This document shows positions 7,027 to 15,196 of a DNA stretch of 31,338 bases, piece by piece. Position 1 is the first letter of the stretch. The number at the start of each line of letters is the position of its first letter. This stretch comes from Vulcanimicrobiota bacterium. GTDB taxonomy: Bacteria > Vulcanimicrobiota > Vulcanimicrobiia > Vulcanimicrobiales > Vulcanimicrobiaceae. The notes below the pieces were generated by a model, which ran no database searches, was not told the origin of the DNA, and was given only the letters and a program-made list of their open reading frames with translations. Location: assembly GCA_013043945.1 (NCBI GenBank), contig JABEUW010000173.1, positions 1 to 31,338 of the forward strand, given 5' to 3'. A program made the translations under genes and the position numbers.

Positions 7027-7866
7027 ATGTCGGTAATGCCGATCACCCCGGAACAGTACGCTCGCTTGCGGGACACGATTCGCGAGCGTTTCGGTATTTA
7101 TTACGATGACACGAAGCAGTTTTTGCTGCAGAGTCGGCTACAGACGCGACTTATTAAATGCCGGGTCGCCGATTTTGACGAGTATTATCGCTATCTCACG
7201 ATCTCTGCCGACCGAGAAGCGGAGTGGGACGAACTCGCTTCGGTGCTTTCGAACAACGAAACCTATTTTTTTCGCGAGCGCGCCCAACTCGACGTCCTAG
7301 CGAGCGAAGTTGTCGACGAAGCGATAAAAAGTCGCCGCCGGCTCCGCATCTGGTCGGCAGCCTGTTCGACCGGCGAGGAGCCCTACACCATTGCCATGCT
7401 GCTCCTTGCCGGCGGCCGGATCGCTCCGTCGGAGATCGATATTAAAGCCGGCGATATCTCTCCGCGTGCGCTAGAGAAAGCGAAGACCGGCTTTTATCGC
7501 GAACTTTCGTTTCGCGCAACGCCGCCCGAGGTGATGGCGAAGAATTTTCGCCCCTTCGAAAGCGGATATTTCATCTCCGATGAAATCAAGCGTATGGTCG
7601 AGTTTTCTCGGGTGAATCTTCTCGACCAGCGTGCGGTCGCCGCCTACGGCCCGGCCGATGCCATTTTCTGTCGGAACGTCCTGATCTATTTCGATAAGCC
7701 GACGCAAAAACGCGTGGTTGAGAATTTTGCGAGGGCATTGCGCCCCAACGGATACCTTTTTCTCGGTCATGCCGAATCGATTATCAGGCTAACCGATCTC
7801 TACGAGCCAATCGTAACGCCGAAGGCGATCTATTATCGCCTGCGAGGTACCGATGGCGCGCGTTAA
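7027..7866 (+). CDS. cheR: chemotaxis protein methyltransferase CheR
   Basis: Methylates glutamates of chemoreceptors using S-adenosylmethionine. The N-terminal helical domain (residues about 1-75) is followed by the characteristic LSNNETYFFRE (about 74-84), the SAM-binding segment IWSAACSTGEEPYTIAM (108-124), and FCRNVLIYFDKPTQ (about 214-227), then GYLFLGHAES near the C terminus. The 279-residue length is standard. The start is ATG 7027, with ATG 7036 as an alternative; no strong ribosome binding site is visible. It overlaps cheB by 14 bp, so methylation and demethylation enzymes are translationally coupled. No CheA, CheW or receptor gene is in the window. Confidence 0.96.
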   Translation: MSVMPITPEQYARLRDTIRERFGIYYDDTKQFLLQSRLQTRLIKCRVADFDEYYRYLTISADREAEWDELASVLSNNETYFFRERAQLDVLASEVVDEAIKSRRRLRIWSAACSTGEEPYTIAMLLLAGGRIAPSEIDIKAGDISPRALEKAKTGFYRELSFRATPPEVMAKNFRPFESGYFISDEIKRMVEFSRVNLLDQRAVAAYGPADAIFCRNVLIYFDKPTQKRVVENFARALRPNGYLFLGHAESIIRLTDLYEPIVTPKAIYYRLRGTDGAR

Positions 7867-8941
7867 AGTATTGGTCGTCGACGATTCGGCGTTCATGCGC
7901 CAGGCGATCGTGAAGATGTTGGAGGGCAGCGAAGATATCGAGGTCGTCGCTACGGCGCGCAGCGGCGAAGAAGGGGTGACGCGGGCGGAAGAATTCGAGC
8001 CCGACGTCATCACGATGGATGTCGAGATGCCCGGAATCGGTGGGCTGGAAGCCGTTCGTCTCATTCACGAGCGGTCGCGCACGCCGATTATCATGGTGAG
8101 TGCGCTTACACGCGAGGGCGCGGAAACGACGTTCCGGGCCTTGGAACTCGGAGCGGTCGATTTCATTGCGAAGCCCGATAGCGTCTATGCCAACATTAAA
8201 GACGTGCAGCGCGACTTACTCACAAAGATTGCGCTTTTCGGTCGACGCACCGCTCGCCCCGCCGTCGAACGCCGAACGCCGGTATCCGCGCCGCTCTCCG
8301 CTCCGACGCAGCCGATTTTGGGAACGCCGCCGCGAGCCTCGCACGAATTTTTTGAATGCACGGCGATCGGGACATCGACCGGCGGCCCGGTCGCGCTCTC
8401 GAAAATCATCCCTGCGCTGCCCGCAACCTATCCGACGCCGATCCTTTTAGTGCAGCATATGCCGCTGGGTTTCACGCGGCCGCTCGCCGATCGTCTCAAC
8501 GCGCAGAGCGCGCTTCACGTGGTCGAAGCCGCCGAAGGAATGATCGTTGCTCGGGGAACCGTTCTCGTCGTGCCCTCCGGCAAGCAACTTGAATTACGGC
8601 GGTCGTTCGGTGAGATCGTCATCGCGCTCCGCGACGACGATGGAAGCTCCTTGCACGTGCCGTCCGTCGACGTGCTCGCCTCGCAGACGGCGATGGCCTT
8701 CGGTTCCGGTGCCCTGGGTGTTATTCTCACCGGCATGGGGCAGGACGGCGTCAAGGGTTTGCGCGTTCTCAAAGATCGAGGCGGTTACGTCCTCGGACAG
8801 AACGAGGCGACCTGCGTGGTCTATGGGATGCCGCGTGCGGCGGCCGTAGCGGGGCTGGTCGATCGTGTCGAGCCGCTCGAACGGATCGCGGCGGCGCTGC
8901 TGGAGCTCACGCACCGCTCGTTTGGAGAGAGCGAGCGATGA
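7853..8941 (+). CDS. cheB: chemotaxis response regulator protein-glutamate methylesterase CheB
   Basis: Phosphorylation-activated methylesterase and deamidase that resets chemoreceptors. The receiver domain occupies residues 1-110, with the acidic pair Asp10-Asp11, phosphoacceptor Asp56 (ITMDVEMP) and Lys107. A linker of about 55 residues leads to the esterase domain, where the Ser-His-Asp triad is visible: Ser175 in GTSTGGP, His202 in VQHMP and Asp298 in GMGQDG. The 362-residue length is normal. ATG 7853 has GAGG 7 bases upstream inside cheR. The last codons overlap the sigma factor start (ATGA, 8938-8941), indicating a tight operon in which the flagellar sigma factor is co-produced with adaptation enzymes. 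Confidence 0.97.
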   Translation: MARVKVLVVDDSAFMRQAIVKMLEGSEDIEVVATARSGEEGVTRAEEFEPDVITMDVEMPGIGGLEAVRLIHERSRTPIIMVSALTREGAETTFRALELGAVDFIAKPDSVYANIKDVQRDLLTKIALFGRRTARPAVERRTPVSAPLSAPTQPILGTPPRASHEFFECTAIGTSTGGPVALSKIIPALPATYPTPILLVQHMPLGFTRPLADRLNAQSALHVVEAAEGMIVARGTVLVVPSGKQLELRRSFGEIVIALRDDDGSSLHVPSVDVLASQTAMAFGSGALGVILTGMGQDGVKGLRVLKDRGGYVLGQNEATCVVYGMPRAAAVAGLVDRVEPLERIAAALLELTHRSFGESER

Positions 8942-9765
8942 GCGATCGTGCTGCGGGGCGCTATTGCATCGCTGGCGAGAGCTACTCGCGTGAAGAACTC
9001 ATCCACAAGTATCTCCATCTGGTGAAATACGTCGCCGGGCGCGTCTCTTCAAATTTGCCGCCGAACGTCGAAATTAACGATCTGATCAACGACGGGATCG
9101 TCGGACTCATCGACGCCATCGAAAAGTACGACGATGCCCGCGGCGTGAAGTTTGAGACCTATGCGATTACCCGAATTAACGGAGCGATCCTCGACGCGCT
9201 TCGCTCGCTCGATTGGGTACCGCGTGCGGTGCGTCAACGGGCGCGAGAGGTAGAGCGAGCGATCGCCGAGTTGGAGGCAAAATTCGGGCGCGTTCCCAGC
9301 GATGACGAACTCGCCGCGCATCTCGGCGTTCCGAGACGAGAACTCGACAGCATTCTTCAACGCGTGCGCGGCACGGCGTTGCTCTCGCTCGAAGAATTTC
9401 TTCCCAACGAGCGTGGGTACGATATTCCGCTCGTCGATACGCTGCGTGACGACCTCGCCGATATCGGCGACGGCGTCGAACGCAATGAGATCGTTCAAGA
9501 ACTCATCCGAGCGGTGGAAGCCCTGCCGCCTCAAGAGCGCACGGTCATAACGCTCTATTACTTCGAGGGACAGACGCTCAAGGATATCAAGGGAGCCCTC
9601 AATGTTTCGGAGTCGCGAGTATCGCAGATCCATGCCTCGGCGGTCATCCACCTACGGGCAGCGTTACGACGGTTGCGAGCGGACCTCGGTTTTCGCGAGG
9701 ACGACCCAACGATCAAGCGAAAATATCTCAGGAAACCGAGTCTGGAGGCCGAAAACCTGAAGTAG
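8938..9765 (+). CDS. fliA: RNA polymerase sigma factor, FliA/WhiG (sigma-28) family
   Basis: Alternative sigma factor expected to direct late flagellar and chemotaxis promoters. Region 2 is recognisable at residues about 22-95 (LVKYVAGRVSSNLPP, NDLINDGIVGLIDAIEKYD, KFETYAITRINGAILDALR, LDWVPRAVRQRARE). Region 3 lies around 110-150 (LAAHLGVPRRELDSIL), and region 4 at about 200-250 (ALPPQERTVITLYYFEGQTLKDI, NVSESRVSQIHASAVIHLR). The 275-residue length and the SLDWVPRxVR signature are those of the FliA/WhiG branch. The start ATG overlaps the cheB stop. Whether it is a true flagellar FliA or a WhiG-like regulator is inferred from the flagellar genes that follow. Confidence 0.92.
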   Translation: MSDRAAGRYCIAGESYSREELIHKYLHLVKYVAGRVSSNLPPNVEINDLINDGIVGLIDAIEKYDDARGVKFETYAITRINGAILDALRSLDWVPRAVRQRAREVERAIAELEAKFGRVPSDDELAAHLGVPRRELDSILQRVRGTALLSLEEFLPNERGYDIPLVDTLRDDLADIGDGVERNEIVQELIRAVEALPPQERTVITLYYFEGQTLKDIKGALNVSESRVSQIHASAVIHLRAALRRLRADLGFREDDPTIKRKYLRKPSLEAENLK

Positions 9766-9800
9766 AAGGAGCCTAAGAGGAGTAGAAGGAGCCTCGGGAA
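9761..9800 (+). repeat. 20-bp tandem duplication carrying a Shine-Dalgarno-like motif
   Basis: AGTAGAAGGAGCCT occurs at 9761-9774 and again at 9781-9794, so a 20-bp unit is repeated twice. Each copy has AAGGAG. The first includes the sigma factor stop codon; the second ends about 20 bases before the ATG of the next gene, too far to be its main ribosome binding site. Confidence 0.7.
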
Positions 9801-9814
9801 GGGAAGAAGGGGTT

Positions 9815-10129
9815 ATGGCTATTCGGCCGGCCGATCTCCAACTCGCATACTTGGCTGCCCCGCAAAACGCGGCGATCGTGGCGAATATCGCCTTGGCTCC
9901 GCAGGCCGCTCAACAGGCTGCCGCACTCGCCTTCGCCCAGCAAGCCACCGAGCGAGAAGAATCGATCGCCGAGGCCGCAAACTCCGAGCACGAAGGCGCG
10001 GTGCGCGAACGTACTCAAGGTGAGAGCCGAGGCTTCTACCAAGCCCCCGACCGTCGCCAGGGCGGCGGAGCCGATGACGACTCCTCGGATGGCGGCGGAG
10101 AGCAACACTTCATCGACACGATGGCATAA
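9815..10129 (+). CDS. small hypothetical protein of the flagellar locus
   Basis: A 104-residue protein I do not recognise as a named family. The first 50 residues (MAIRPADLQLAYLAAPQNAA... rich in Ala and Gln) are predicted helical; the remainder is charged, Gly/Asp-rich and probably disordered. A well-placed GAAGAAGGGG lies just upstream of ATG 9815, and the stop TAA overlaps the ribosome binding region of the fliK-like gene 6 bp later, so it is very likely translated. Its position between a FliA-type sigma factor and a fliK-like gene, with a short Gln-rich start MAIRP-DLQ, recalls small uncharacterised proteins in the same place in Firmicutes flagellar operons; that likeness is from memory and unverified. 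Confidence 0.72.
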   Translation: MAIRPADLQLAYLAAPQNAAIVANIALAPQAAQQAAALAFAQQATEREESIAEAANSEHEGAVRERTQGESRGFYQAPDRRQGGGADDDSSDGGGEQHFIDTMA

Positions 10130-10135
10130 GGAATC

Positions 10136-12037
10136 GTGGCGGGCATCGACCCGAGCGCGCTTGCCATGCAAGCCGTTCTCGCAGCCCAGACGGCGATCGC
10201 CGAAGCGACGCTCAACCTCGGCGAGATCGCGCAGAGCGTTGTCGCTCAGCTCAAGACCGGTGATATTCTCTCGGCGTTGGTATTGCCGCCCTCTGCCGGC
10301 GTCGACCACATCTCGCTCTTCGGCGAGACGCTTCCGGCGCAGTTGCCCCCGGGAATCGCGCCCGGCGATACGTTGGCGTTGCAAGTCACGGGTTTCTCCC
10401 CGACACAAATTTTCGTTCGAAATTTAGGCGCGATCGATCCGCAGAATCCCCCGGAGATCGCGAATGTGGAGATTCCCCCCGAGAGCGCTGCTTCACCATC
10501 GCAAGCGACGCTGATCGCGCGCTTACCGGCCGCAAGCGCACTCACGGCAGCGGAGCAATCCGGAAACGCGACGGCGGGCGCGGCGAGTTCGACTCTGCGA
10601 TCCTCAATCGCCCCTCCCATCGAGGTTTTTGTCGCCGCTTCGGTGCAGCCGTCGCGTCGCGAGTTGACGCCCGCGCCTTCGAATTCCGGCGCTCCGGAGA
10701 GCGCGCTCACCGAGAGTTCGGCATCCGCTCGCGCAACGCAGGCGAATGCACCCGCTGCAAATGCAAATGCCGCGAACACCTCGGCATCGCAACAGTCGAG
10801 TGCGAATCCCACGATCGCATCGGAGCTCGAGGCGCGACTTGCGACCGCTCGCGGTGCGCGCATTCTGCCGCCGTCCTCCGAGGGGCGAGCGATCGCCGAG
10901 AACGCGCCCCCGACGACTCCGCAGAGCCCTCCTCGCGCTGCATCGCTCGATACGCTTCCACCACAGATCGCCGCACGAGCGCCGATTCCGCCGAGCAGCG
11001 AAGAAGAAGTCTTGCTCGCGCGGCTCAACATCCCGGCGACACCTGCGCTGCTCGCCGCCGCGCGCGTCGCTCAGGATGCGCCGGCGCGTCTAGCGGCAAT
11101 CTTCGCGCGTGCCCAGAGCGCGCTCGGACGGTTCGTTTCGCAGCCCGTCGTGAGCACCGTGCGCAGCGCGATCGCGTTCGTGACGACGCTCGATCCTGCA
11201 AATCCCGTTGCATTGCCGCAACAACTCGCTGCCTACGTGCGCACGATTTTGGGCTCGACCGAAGGCGCGGTTGCAACGCTTGCCGAGAATCTTGCAGCGC
11301 TCGAACCCACCGGCGCGGGGAACGCCGCGGCCAATAGCGCGCCGCTTGTGGATGCTGCGGCATCCGCGGCACCTCCGGATTCCGCACATATCGTTGCGGC
11401 GATGCAGCGCCCGGGGGAGATCGTCGCAGCGACGGTTCCAACGGTCGCATCGCCGGCGCGTGAAGCTGCAGTCGTCGCAGCACAGAACGGCGTTAGCCAA
11501 GATATCAAGAGTGCGCTTATCGCGCTCGCTCGCGATCCGCAGAGCGCCGCGATCCCCGGGGCCGCGAGCGCCCTCAACGATGCCGTGACGGCGATTGCAG
11601 CCGCGCAGGTGCATCTGCTGGCCGCGAACGCCTCCGCCGATCCGCGGACGCTGGTGCTTCCGTTGCCCGTCTTCTTTCGCGAAGGTGGTGCGGCGACGCA
11701 ACTTCGCATCGGACGAGAGGCTTCGGGCTCGAAGAAGGCAATGAATGCCGATAATTTCGCGCTCGGTTTTTTACTCGACACGAAGACGCTGGGAACCGTC
11801 GCCATCGAGATCGAGACGAGCGGCCGCGCGGTCAGTGTCAAGGTGAAGACCGAGCGCGATGGTGCGGCGAACCGTTTTCGCGATGCCTTCGGCGTGCTGC
11901 GAGATCGCTTTGAATCGTTACGGTATCGCGTCGCCACCATGCAGGCTGCCGTTGCTGCGCGAAGCATGCCCCCCGACCGAGGGATCAAAAAGTCGGAGGG
12001 ATCTGCGCCGAAATCGCAGCTCGACGCGCAGGCATGA
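10136..12037 (+). CDS. fliK: FliK-like flagellar hook-length control protein
   Basis: Probable secreted molecular ruler that stops hook growth and switches the export gate. The 633-residue product has an N-terminal ordered part (about 1-110), a very long Ala/Pro/Ser-rich linker (about 110-500), and a C-terminal globular domain (about 510-605) with LGFLLDTKTLGTVAIEIE, GRAVSVKVKTERDGAANRF and FESLRYRV, which resembles the Flg_hook (FliK C-terminal) domain. A basic, unstructured tail follows. The start is GTG 10136 with AAGGAA just before it. The stop overlaps the start of the FlhB-like gene (ATGA 12034-12037), matching the known partnership of FliK with the FlhB cytoplasmic domain. Low complexity makes the family call depend on the C-terminal domain and context. 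Confidence 0.75.
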   Translation: MAGIDPSALAMQAVLAAQTAIAEATLNLGEIAQSVVAQLKTGDILSALVLPPSAGVDHISLFGETLPAQLPPGIAPGDTLALQVTGFSPTQIFVRNLGAIDPQNPPEIANVEIPPESAASPSQATLIARLPAASALTAAEQSGNATAGAASSTLRSSIAPPIEVFVAASVQPSRRELTPAPSNSGAPESALTESSASARATQANAPAANANAANTSASQQSSANPTIASELEARLATARGARILPPSSEGRAIAENAPPTTPQSPPRAASLDTLPPQIAARAPIPPSSEEEVLLARLNIPATPALLAAARVAQDAPARLAAIFARAQSALGRFVSQPVVSTVRSAIAFVTTLDPANPVALPQQLAAYVRTILGSTEGAVATLAENLAALEPTGAGNAAANSAPLVDAAASAAPPDSAHIVAAMQRPGEIVAATVPTVASPAREAAVVAAQNGVSQDIKSALIALARDPQSAAIPGAASALNDAVTAIAAAQVHLLAANASADPRTLVLPLPVFFREGGAATQLRIGREASGSKKAMNADNFALGFLLDTKTLGTVAIEIETSGRAVSVKVKTERDGAANRFRDAFGVLRDRFESLRYRVATMQAAVAARSMPPDRGIKKSEGSAPKSQLDAQA

Positions 12038-12327
12038 GCCGATTTTTCGATTTCCGGAAACGGCGCTTTACGCGCCCGGCCGCCGCGGCCTTACAGTACG
12101 ATCCGCTCAAATCCGCTCCGCCGGTCGTGCTCGCTTCGGGGAAGGGGCGGGTCGCCGAGGAGATCGTGCGCATCGCCCGCGAGCGCGGCATTCCGCTCTT
12201 TGAAGATGCGGCGCTCGCCGAGGCGCTCTCGCGCCTCGAACTCAACGAAAGCATCCCCCCCGAGCTCTACGCCGTGGTCGCGGAGGTCTTGGTCTTCGTC
12301 TATCGGCTCGACGCACGCGGAGTCTAA
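12034..12327 (+). CDS. stand-alone FlhB C-terminal-domain-like protein (YlqH type)
   Basis: A 97-residue protein matching the cytoplasmic C-terminal domain of FlhB/EscU, the substrate-specificity switch of the flagellar export gate, without the membrane domain. It begins at a point equivalent to just after the NPTH autocleavage site: LQYDPLKSAPPVVLASGKG, then VAEEIVRIARERGIPLFED, LAEALSRLELNESIPPELY and VVAEVLVFVYRL. The NPTH motif itself is absent. Similar solo proteins (YlqH in Bacillus) sit next to fliK, as here. ATG 12034 overlaps the fliK stop. It probably cooperates with or replaces the C-terminal piece of a full FlhB encoded elsewhere; that is inference. Confidence 0.88.
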   Translation: MSRFFDFRKRRFTRPAAAALQYDPLKSAPPVVLASGKGRVAEEIVRIARERGIPLFEDAALAEALSRLELNESIPPELYAVVAEVLVFVYRLDARGV

Positions 12328-12349
12328 TCATCGAACAGGAGTTCGATAA

Positions 12350-13282
12350 ATGTTCGCGAAACCGAGGGGCATGAATTGGATTGGTCGCCTCGGCGATCGC
12401 CTAAAAAAGGCCGGGAGAAGCTTCGCCGAGGTCCTCGCGCTCGGGCAGTCGGAGCGCCCGCTCGACGCGGAGTTCTGGGAGGAGTTCGAGGAAGCGCTGC
12501 TCGCCGCCGATCTCGGCGTGGGAACGAGCGAGCGGATTCTCGAGGGGCTTCGCACGGTTGCGCGCCAGGAGGGTTGGCGCACGGCAGATCGGGCGATCGA
12601 ACGTTTTCGGCGCGATGTCGATCGTTTTCTCGATCTTCCCGGCGGCCCGATTCTCCTCGAGCATCAACCGACGGTCGTCCTCGTCGTCGGCGTCAACGGT
12701 ACCGGCAAAACGACCAGCATCGGCAAGCTCGCCGCGCGTTTCACCGCGCAGGGGAAGCGCGTCCTGCTCGTCGCCGGCGATACCTTTCGTGCCGCTGCAG
12801 CGGAGCAGCTCGCAATCTGGGCGGAGCGTAGCGGCGCCCAAATCGTTCGTGGCCCGGAGAACGGCGATCCGGCGGCGGTCGTCTTCGATGGAATCACGGC
12901 GGGAATCGCGCGCGGCGTCGATCTCATTTTCGTCGATACCGCCGGGCGCTTGCAGACGAAGAACAATCTCATGGAGGAGTTAAAAAAAATCCGCCGCGTC
13001 ACCGAGCGCGCCCTGGGACGAGCGCCGGATCGCACCTTACTCGTCGTCGACGCGACGACCGGTCAGAACGCGATCTCGCAAGCGATCCTCTTCAATGAAG
13101 TCACCCCATTGGACGGGCTCATCGTGACCAAACTCGACTCGACGGCGAAGGGCGGCGTCGTGCTCGGGGTCGTCGAGCGGATCGAACGCCCGATCGCCTA
13201 CGTCGGCGTCGGCGAGGGCATCGACCAACTCGAGCCCTTCGATGCCCGTGAATTTGTCGAAAGTCTTTTTCAACCGCAATAA
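12350..13282 (+). CDS. ftsY: signal recognition particle receptor FtsY
   Basis: SRP GTPase that receives ribosome-SRP complexes at the membrane for co-translational insertion. The N domain covers residues about 20-95; the G domain has the P-loop GVNGTGKTTSIGKLA (114-128), DTFRAAAAEQL (144-154), DTAGRLQTKNNLMEEL (196-211) and TKLDSTAKGG (260-269). The C-terminal YVGVGEGIDQLEPFDAREFV is typical of FtsY rather than FlhF, despite the flagellar neighbours. The 310-residue form lacks the long acidic A domain of enterobacteria, as in many other phyla. ATG 12350 follows an AGGAG at 12339-12343. It lies 22 bp after the FlhB-like gene and 93 bp before recA. Confidence 0.96.
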   Translation: MFAKPRGMNWIGRLGDRLKKAGRSFAEVLALGQSERPLDAEFWEEFEEALLAADLGVGTSERILEGLRTVARQEGWRTADRAIERFRRDVDRFLDLPGGPILLEHQPTVVLVVGVNGTGKTTSIGKLAARFTAQGKRVLLVAGDTFRAAAAEQLAIWAERSGAQIVRGPENGDPAAVVFDGITAGIARGVDLIFVDTAGRLQTKNNLMEELKKIRRVTERALGRAPDRTLLVVDATTGQNAISQAILFNEVTPLDGLIVTKLDSTAKGGVVLGVVERIERPIAYVGVGEGIDQLEPFDAREFVESLFQPQ

Positions 13283-13283
13283 C

Positions 13284-13320
13284 GAGTGCCACCCCCTTGG
13301 CAGAGTGCCTATCTAGAGTG
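13284..13320 (+). promoter_or_regulatory. candidate control region upstream of recA with GAGTG repeats
   Basis: GAGTGCC occurs at 13284-13290 and 13303-13309, with GAGTG again at 13316-13320. GGCA-GAG-TGCC (13299-13309) is an inverted repeat, and TGCC also occurs at 13287-13290. A TTGGCA at 13297-13302 could serve as a -35. No known LexA box is recognised. This is the only gap between ftsY and recA, so a recA promoter or operator is expected here. Confidence 0.35.
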
Positions 13321-13375
13321 AATGAAAGAACGGACCGCTTTTACCAGCATCGTGAAAAAGAAAGAGAGAACCGAC

Positions 13376-14422
13376 ATGGCCTCCCAAGATGACCGACAGA
13401 TAGCCCTCGCCAATGCGCTCGCCCAGATCGAGCGGCAGTTCGGCAAAGGTTCGATCATGAAGATGGGCGAGATCCACGAACGGATGGCATACGACGTCGT
13501 TCCGAGCGGAAGTATCGCACTCGACCTTGCCCTCGGCGTCGGCGGTTTTCCGCGAGGACGTGTCGTCGAGATCTACGGTCCGGAATCGAGCGGTAAGACG
13601 ACGCTCGCGCTCCACGCAATCGCGGAGGCACAGAAGACCGGCGGAACGGCGGCCTTCGTCGATGTTGAACACGCGCTCGACCCCAACTATGCCGCCGCGC
13701 TCGGCGTCGATCTCGACAATTTGCTCGTCTCGCAACCCGATACGGGCGAGCAGGCGCTCGAGATCGCCGAGATGCTCGTGCGCAGCAACGCGGTCGATGT
13801 CGTCGTTGTCGACTCGGTCGCGGCACTGGTCACGAAGGCCGAACTCGAGGGCGATATGGGCGACGCGCATGTCGGGCTGCAGGCGCGCCTGATGTCGCAA
13901 GCGTTGCGGAAGTTAACCTCCGCGATCTCTCGCAGTAAGTGCATCATGATCTTCATCAATCAGTTGCGCGAAAAAGTCGGCGTGATGTTCGGCAATCCCG
14001 AGACCACCTCGGGTGGTCGAGCGCTGAAGTTCTACGCCTCGATCCGTCTCGACGTTCGGAAACTTGAACAGATCAAGATCGGCCAAGAAGTCGTCGGGTC
14101 GCGCACCCGCGTGAAAGTCGTGAAGAACAAAGTCGCGCCTCCCTTCCGCCAGGCGGAGTTCGATATTACCTACGGCCACGGCATATCGAAGATGGGCTCG
14201 ATTCTCGATATCGCGCTCGAGCGCAATATCGTCGGCAAGAGCGGCTCGTGGTACACCTATGGCGAGCAGCGAGTCGGGCAAGGACGCGAGAATGCAAAGA
14301 GCTTTCTCGAAGAGCATCCCGAGATCGCCGGCGAGATCGAAGGACGCATTCGCGAGGAACTCGCCGCCTTAACCTCGCGGAACGGCTCGGCGCCCGAAGC
14401 GGTCGAAGCGCCGATCGAGTAA
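13376..14422 (+). CDS. recA: recombinase RecA
   Basis: DNA-dependent ATPase for homologous recombination and the SOS response. From ATG 13376 the 348-residue product begins MASQDDRQIALANALAQIERQ, and has Walker A GPESSGKTT (68-76), the Walker B strand VDVVVVDSVAAL, the loop 2 region with FGNPETTSGGRALKFYAS and INQLREKVGVMFG. The C-terminal domain is present (RVGQGRENAKSFLEEHP) and ends in a short acidic tail. The open frame extends to 13322, but the extra 18 residues are Lys-rich and unlike RecA, so ATG 13376 is preferred. recX follows with no gap (TAA ATG), the usual pair. Confidence 0.98.
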   Translation: MASQDDRQIALANALAQIERQFGKGSIMKMGEIHERMAYDVVPSGSIALDLALGVGGFPRGRVVEIYGPESSGKTTLALHAIAEAQKTGGTAAFVDVEHALDPNYAAALGVDLDNLLVSQPDTGEQALEIAEMLVRSNAVDVVVVDSVAALVTKAELEGDMGDAHVGLQARLMSQALRKLTSAISRSKCIMIFINQLREKVGVMFGNPETTSGGRALKFYASIRLDVRKLEQIKIGQEVVGSRTRVKVVKNKVAPPFRQAEFDITYGHGISKMGSILDIALERNIVGKSGSWYTYGEQRVGQGRENAKSFLEEHPEIAGEIEGRIREELAALTSRNGSAPEAVEAPIE

Positions 14423-14890
14423 ATGCAGGCCTATGCGGCGGCGCTCGGGCTTCTAGCGCGGCGCCGCCTGACGGAAGCACAATTACGAACGAGGTTGGAG
14501 CGTCGTGGCTACGACGACGATGCGATCGGTACCGCCGTTGCACGGTGCAAAGCGGAGCGCTATCTTGACGACGCGCTCTTCGCCGCGCTCTACGTGGAGC
14601 GCGCGCGCGATGCGAAAGGCGATCGGCGTCTCGTCGGAGAGCTCGTGCGGCGTGGGCTCGACGCGCAGTGCGCGCAGCAGGCGGTTGCCGACGCCCCGCT
14701 CTGCGAACGCGATCGCTGCCTCGAAGCGCTCGCGAAGCTTCGTCGGGCACAACCGCGTGCGAGTTATCCGAGCCTTGCGCGATCGCTCGAACGGCGGGGA
14801 TTCCCAGCCTCGCTCATCTACGCGATTCTCCGTGAAGCGGCGCTCCGCGACGGTGCGCTCGAGGGCATCGAGGCGACGCTTCGCTCCTAA
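14423..14890 (+). CDS. recX: regulatory protein RecX
   Basis: Modulator that binds RecA filaments and inhibits RecA activity. The 155-residue, Arg/Ala-rich, all-helical product has the three-repeat RecX pattern: AAALGLLARRRLTEAQLRTRL, then YLDDALFAALYVERARDAKG with LVGELVRRGLDAQCAQQAV, then a third repeat with SLARSLERRGFPASLIYAIL. It starts at ATG 14423 right after the recA stop, so translation is coupled. Its stop at 14890 borders the repeat block. Identification rests on the helix pattern and the recA neighbour, and is strong. Confidence 0.9.
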   Translation: MQAYAAALGLLARRRLTEAQLRTRLERRGYDDDAIGTAVARCKAERYLDDALFAALYVERARDAKGDRRLVGELVRRGLDAQCAQQAVADAPLCERDRCLEALAKLRRAQPRASYPSLARSLERRGFPASLIYAILREAALRDGALEGIEATLRS

Positions 14891-14907
14891 GTGCAGCCTT
14901 CGCGTCA

Positions 14908-14970
14908 CGGGCGACGCGGGCGGGCTCGCTTCATCCCTCAGTTCATCGCTCGCCCGCCCCGCATTGCCCG
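14908..14970 (-). repeat. conserved-core hairpin, copy 1
   Basis: The 26-nt core lies at 14926-14951 (minus orientation, with one substitution, GATGAACT instead of GATTAACT). Inner arms GCGGGCGGGC (14916-14925) and GCCCGCCCCGC (14952-14962) pair with one bulge; outer CGGGC (14908-14912) and GCCCG (14966-14970) pair across a 3-base mismatch. It lies 18 bp after the recX stop. No T-run follows on either strand. Confidence 0.85.
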
Positions 14971-15033
14971 CGCCGCTCACGATACGCTGTTTCGCGAAAT
15001 GCGCGCTCGCAGGTCGGTCCGGTACGCGCGTTC

Positions 15034-15109
15034 GCGACACGGGCGACGCGGGGCGGGCTCGCTTCATCCCTCAGTTAATCGCTCGCCCGCCCCGCATTGC
15101 CCGCGCCGC
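15034..15109 (-). repeat. conserved-core hairpin, copy 2
   Basis: The core is at 15059-15084, minus orientation, identical in sequence to copy 5. The 11-bp inner arms GCGGGGCGGGC (15048-15058) and GCCCGCCCCGC (15085-15095) pair perfectly. Beyond a 3-base mismatch, pairing resumes with GGGC/GCCC and, less regularly, to 15034/15109. It shares its arm class with copies 1 and 4. Confidence 0.88.
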
Positions 15110-15196
15110 TCACGATACGCTGCCGCCAGCATTCTCGCTGGTTGGCACGCTTGCGTCGTCTACGTCGCGAGCCATGCGCGATGATGCACGCGAGCC

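Noticed and set aside
12350..13282. FlhF instead of FtsY
   Set aside because: The C-terminal GVGEGIDQLEPFDAREFV and the N-domain layout are FtsY-type, despite the flagellar setting.
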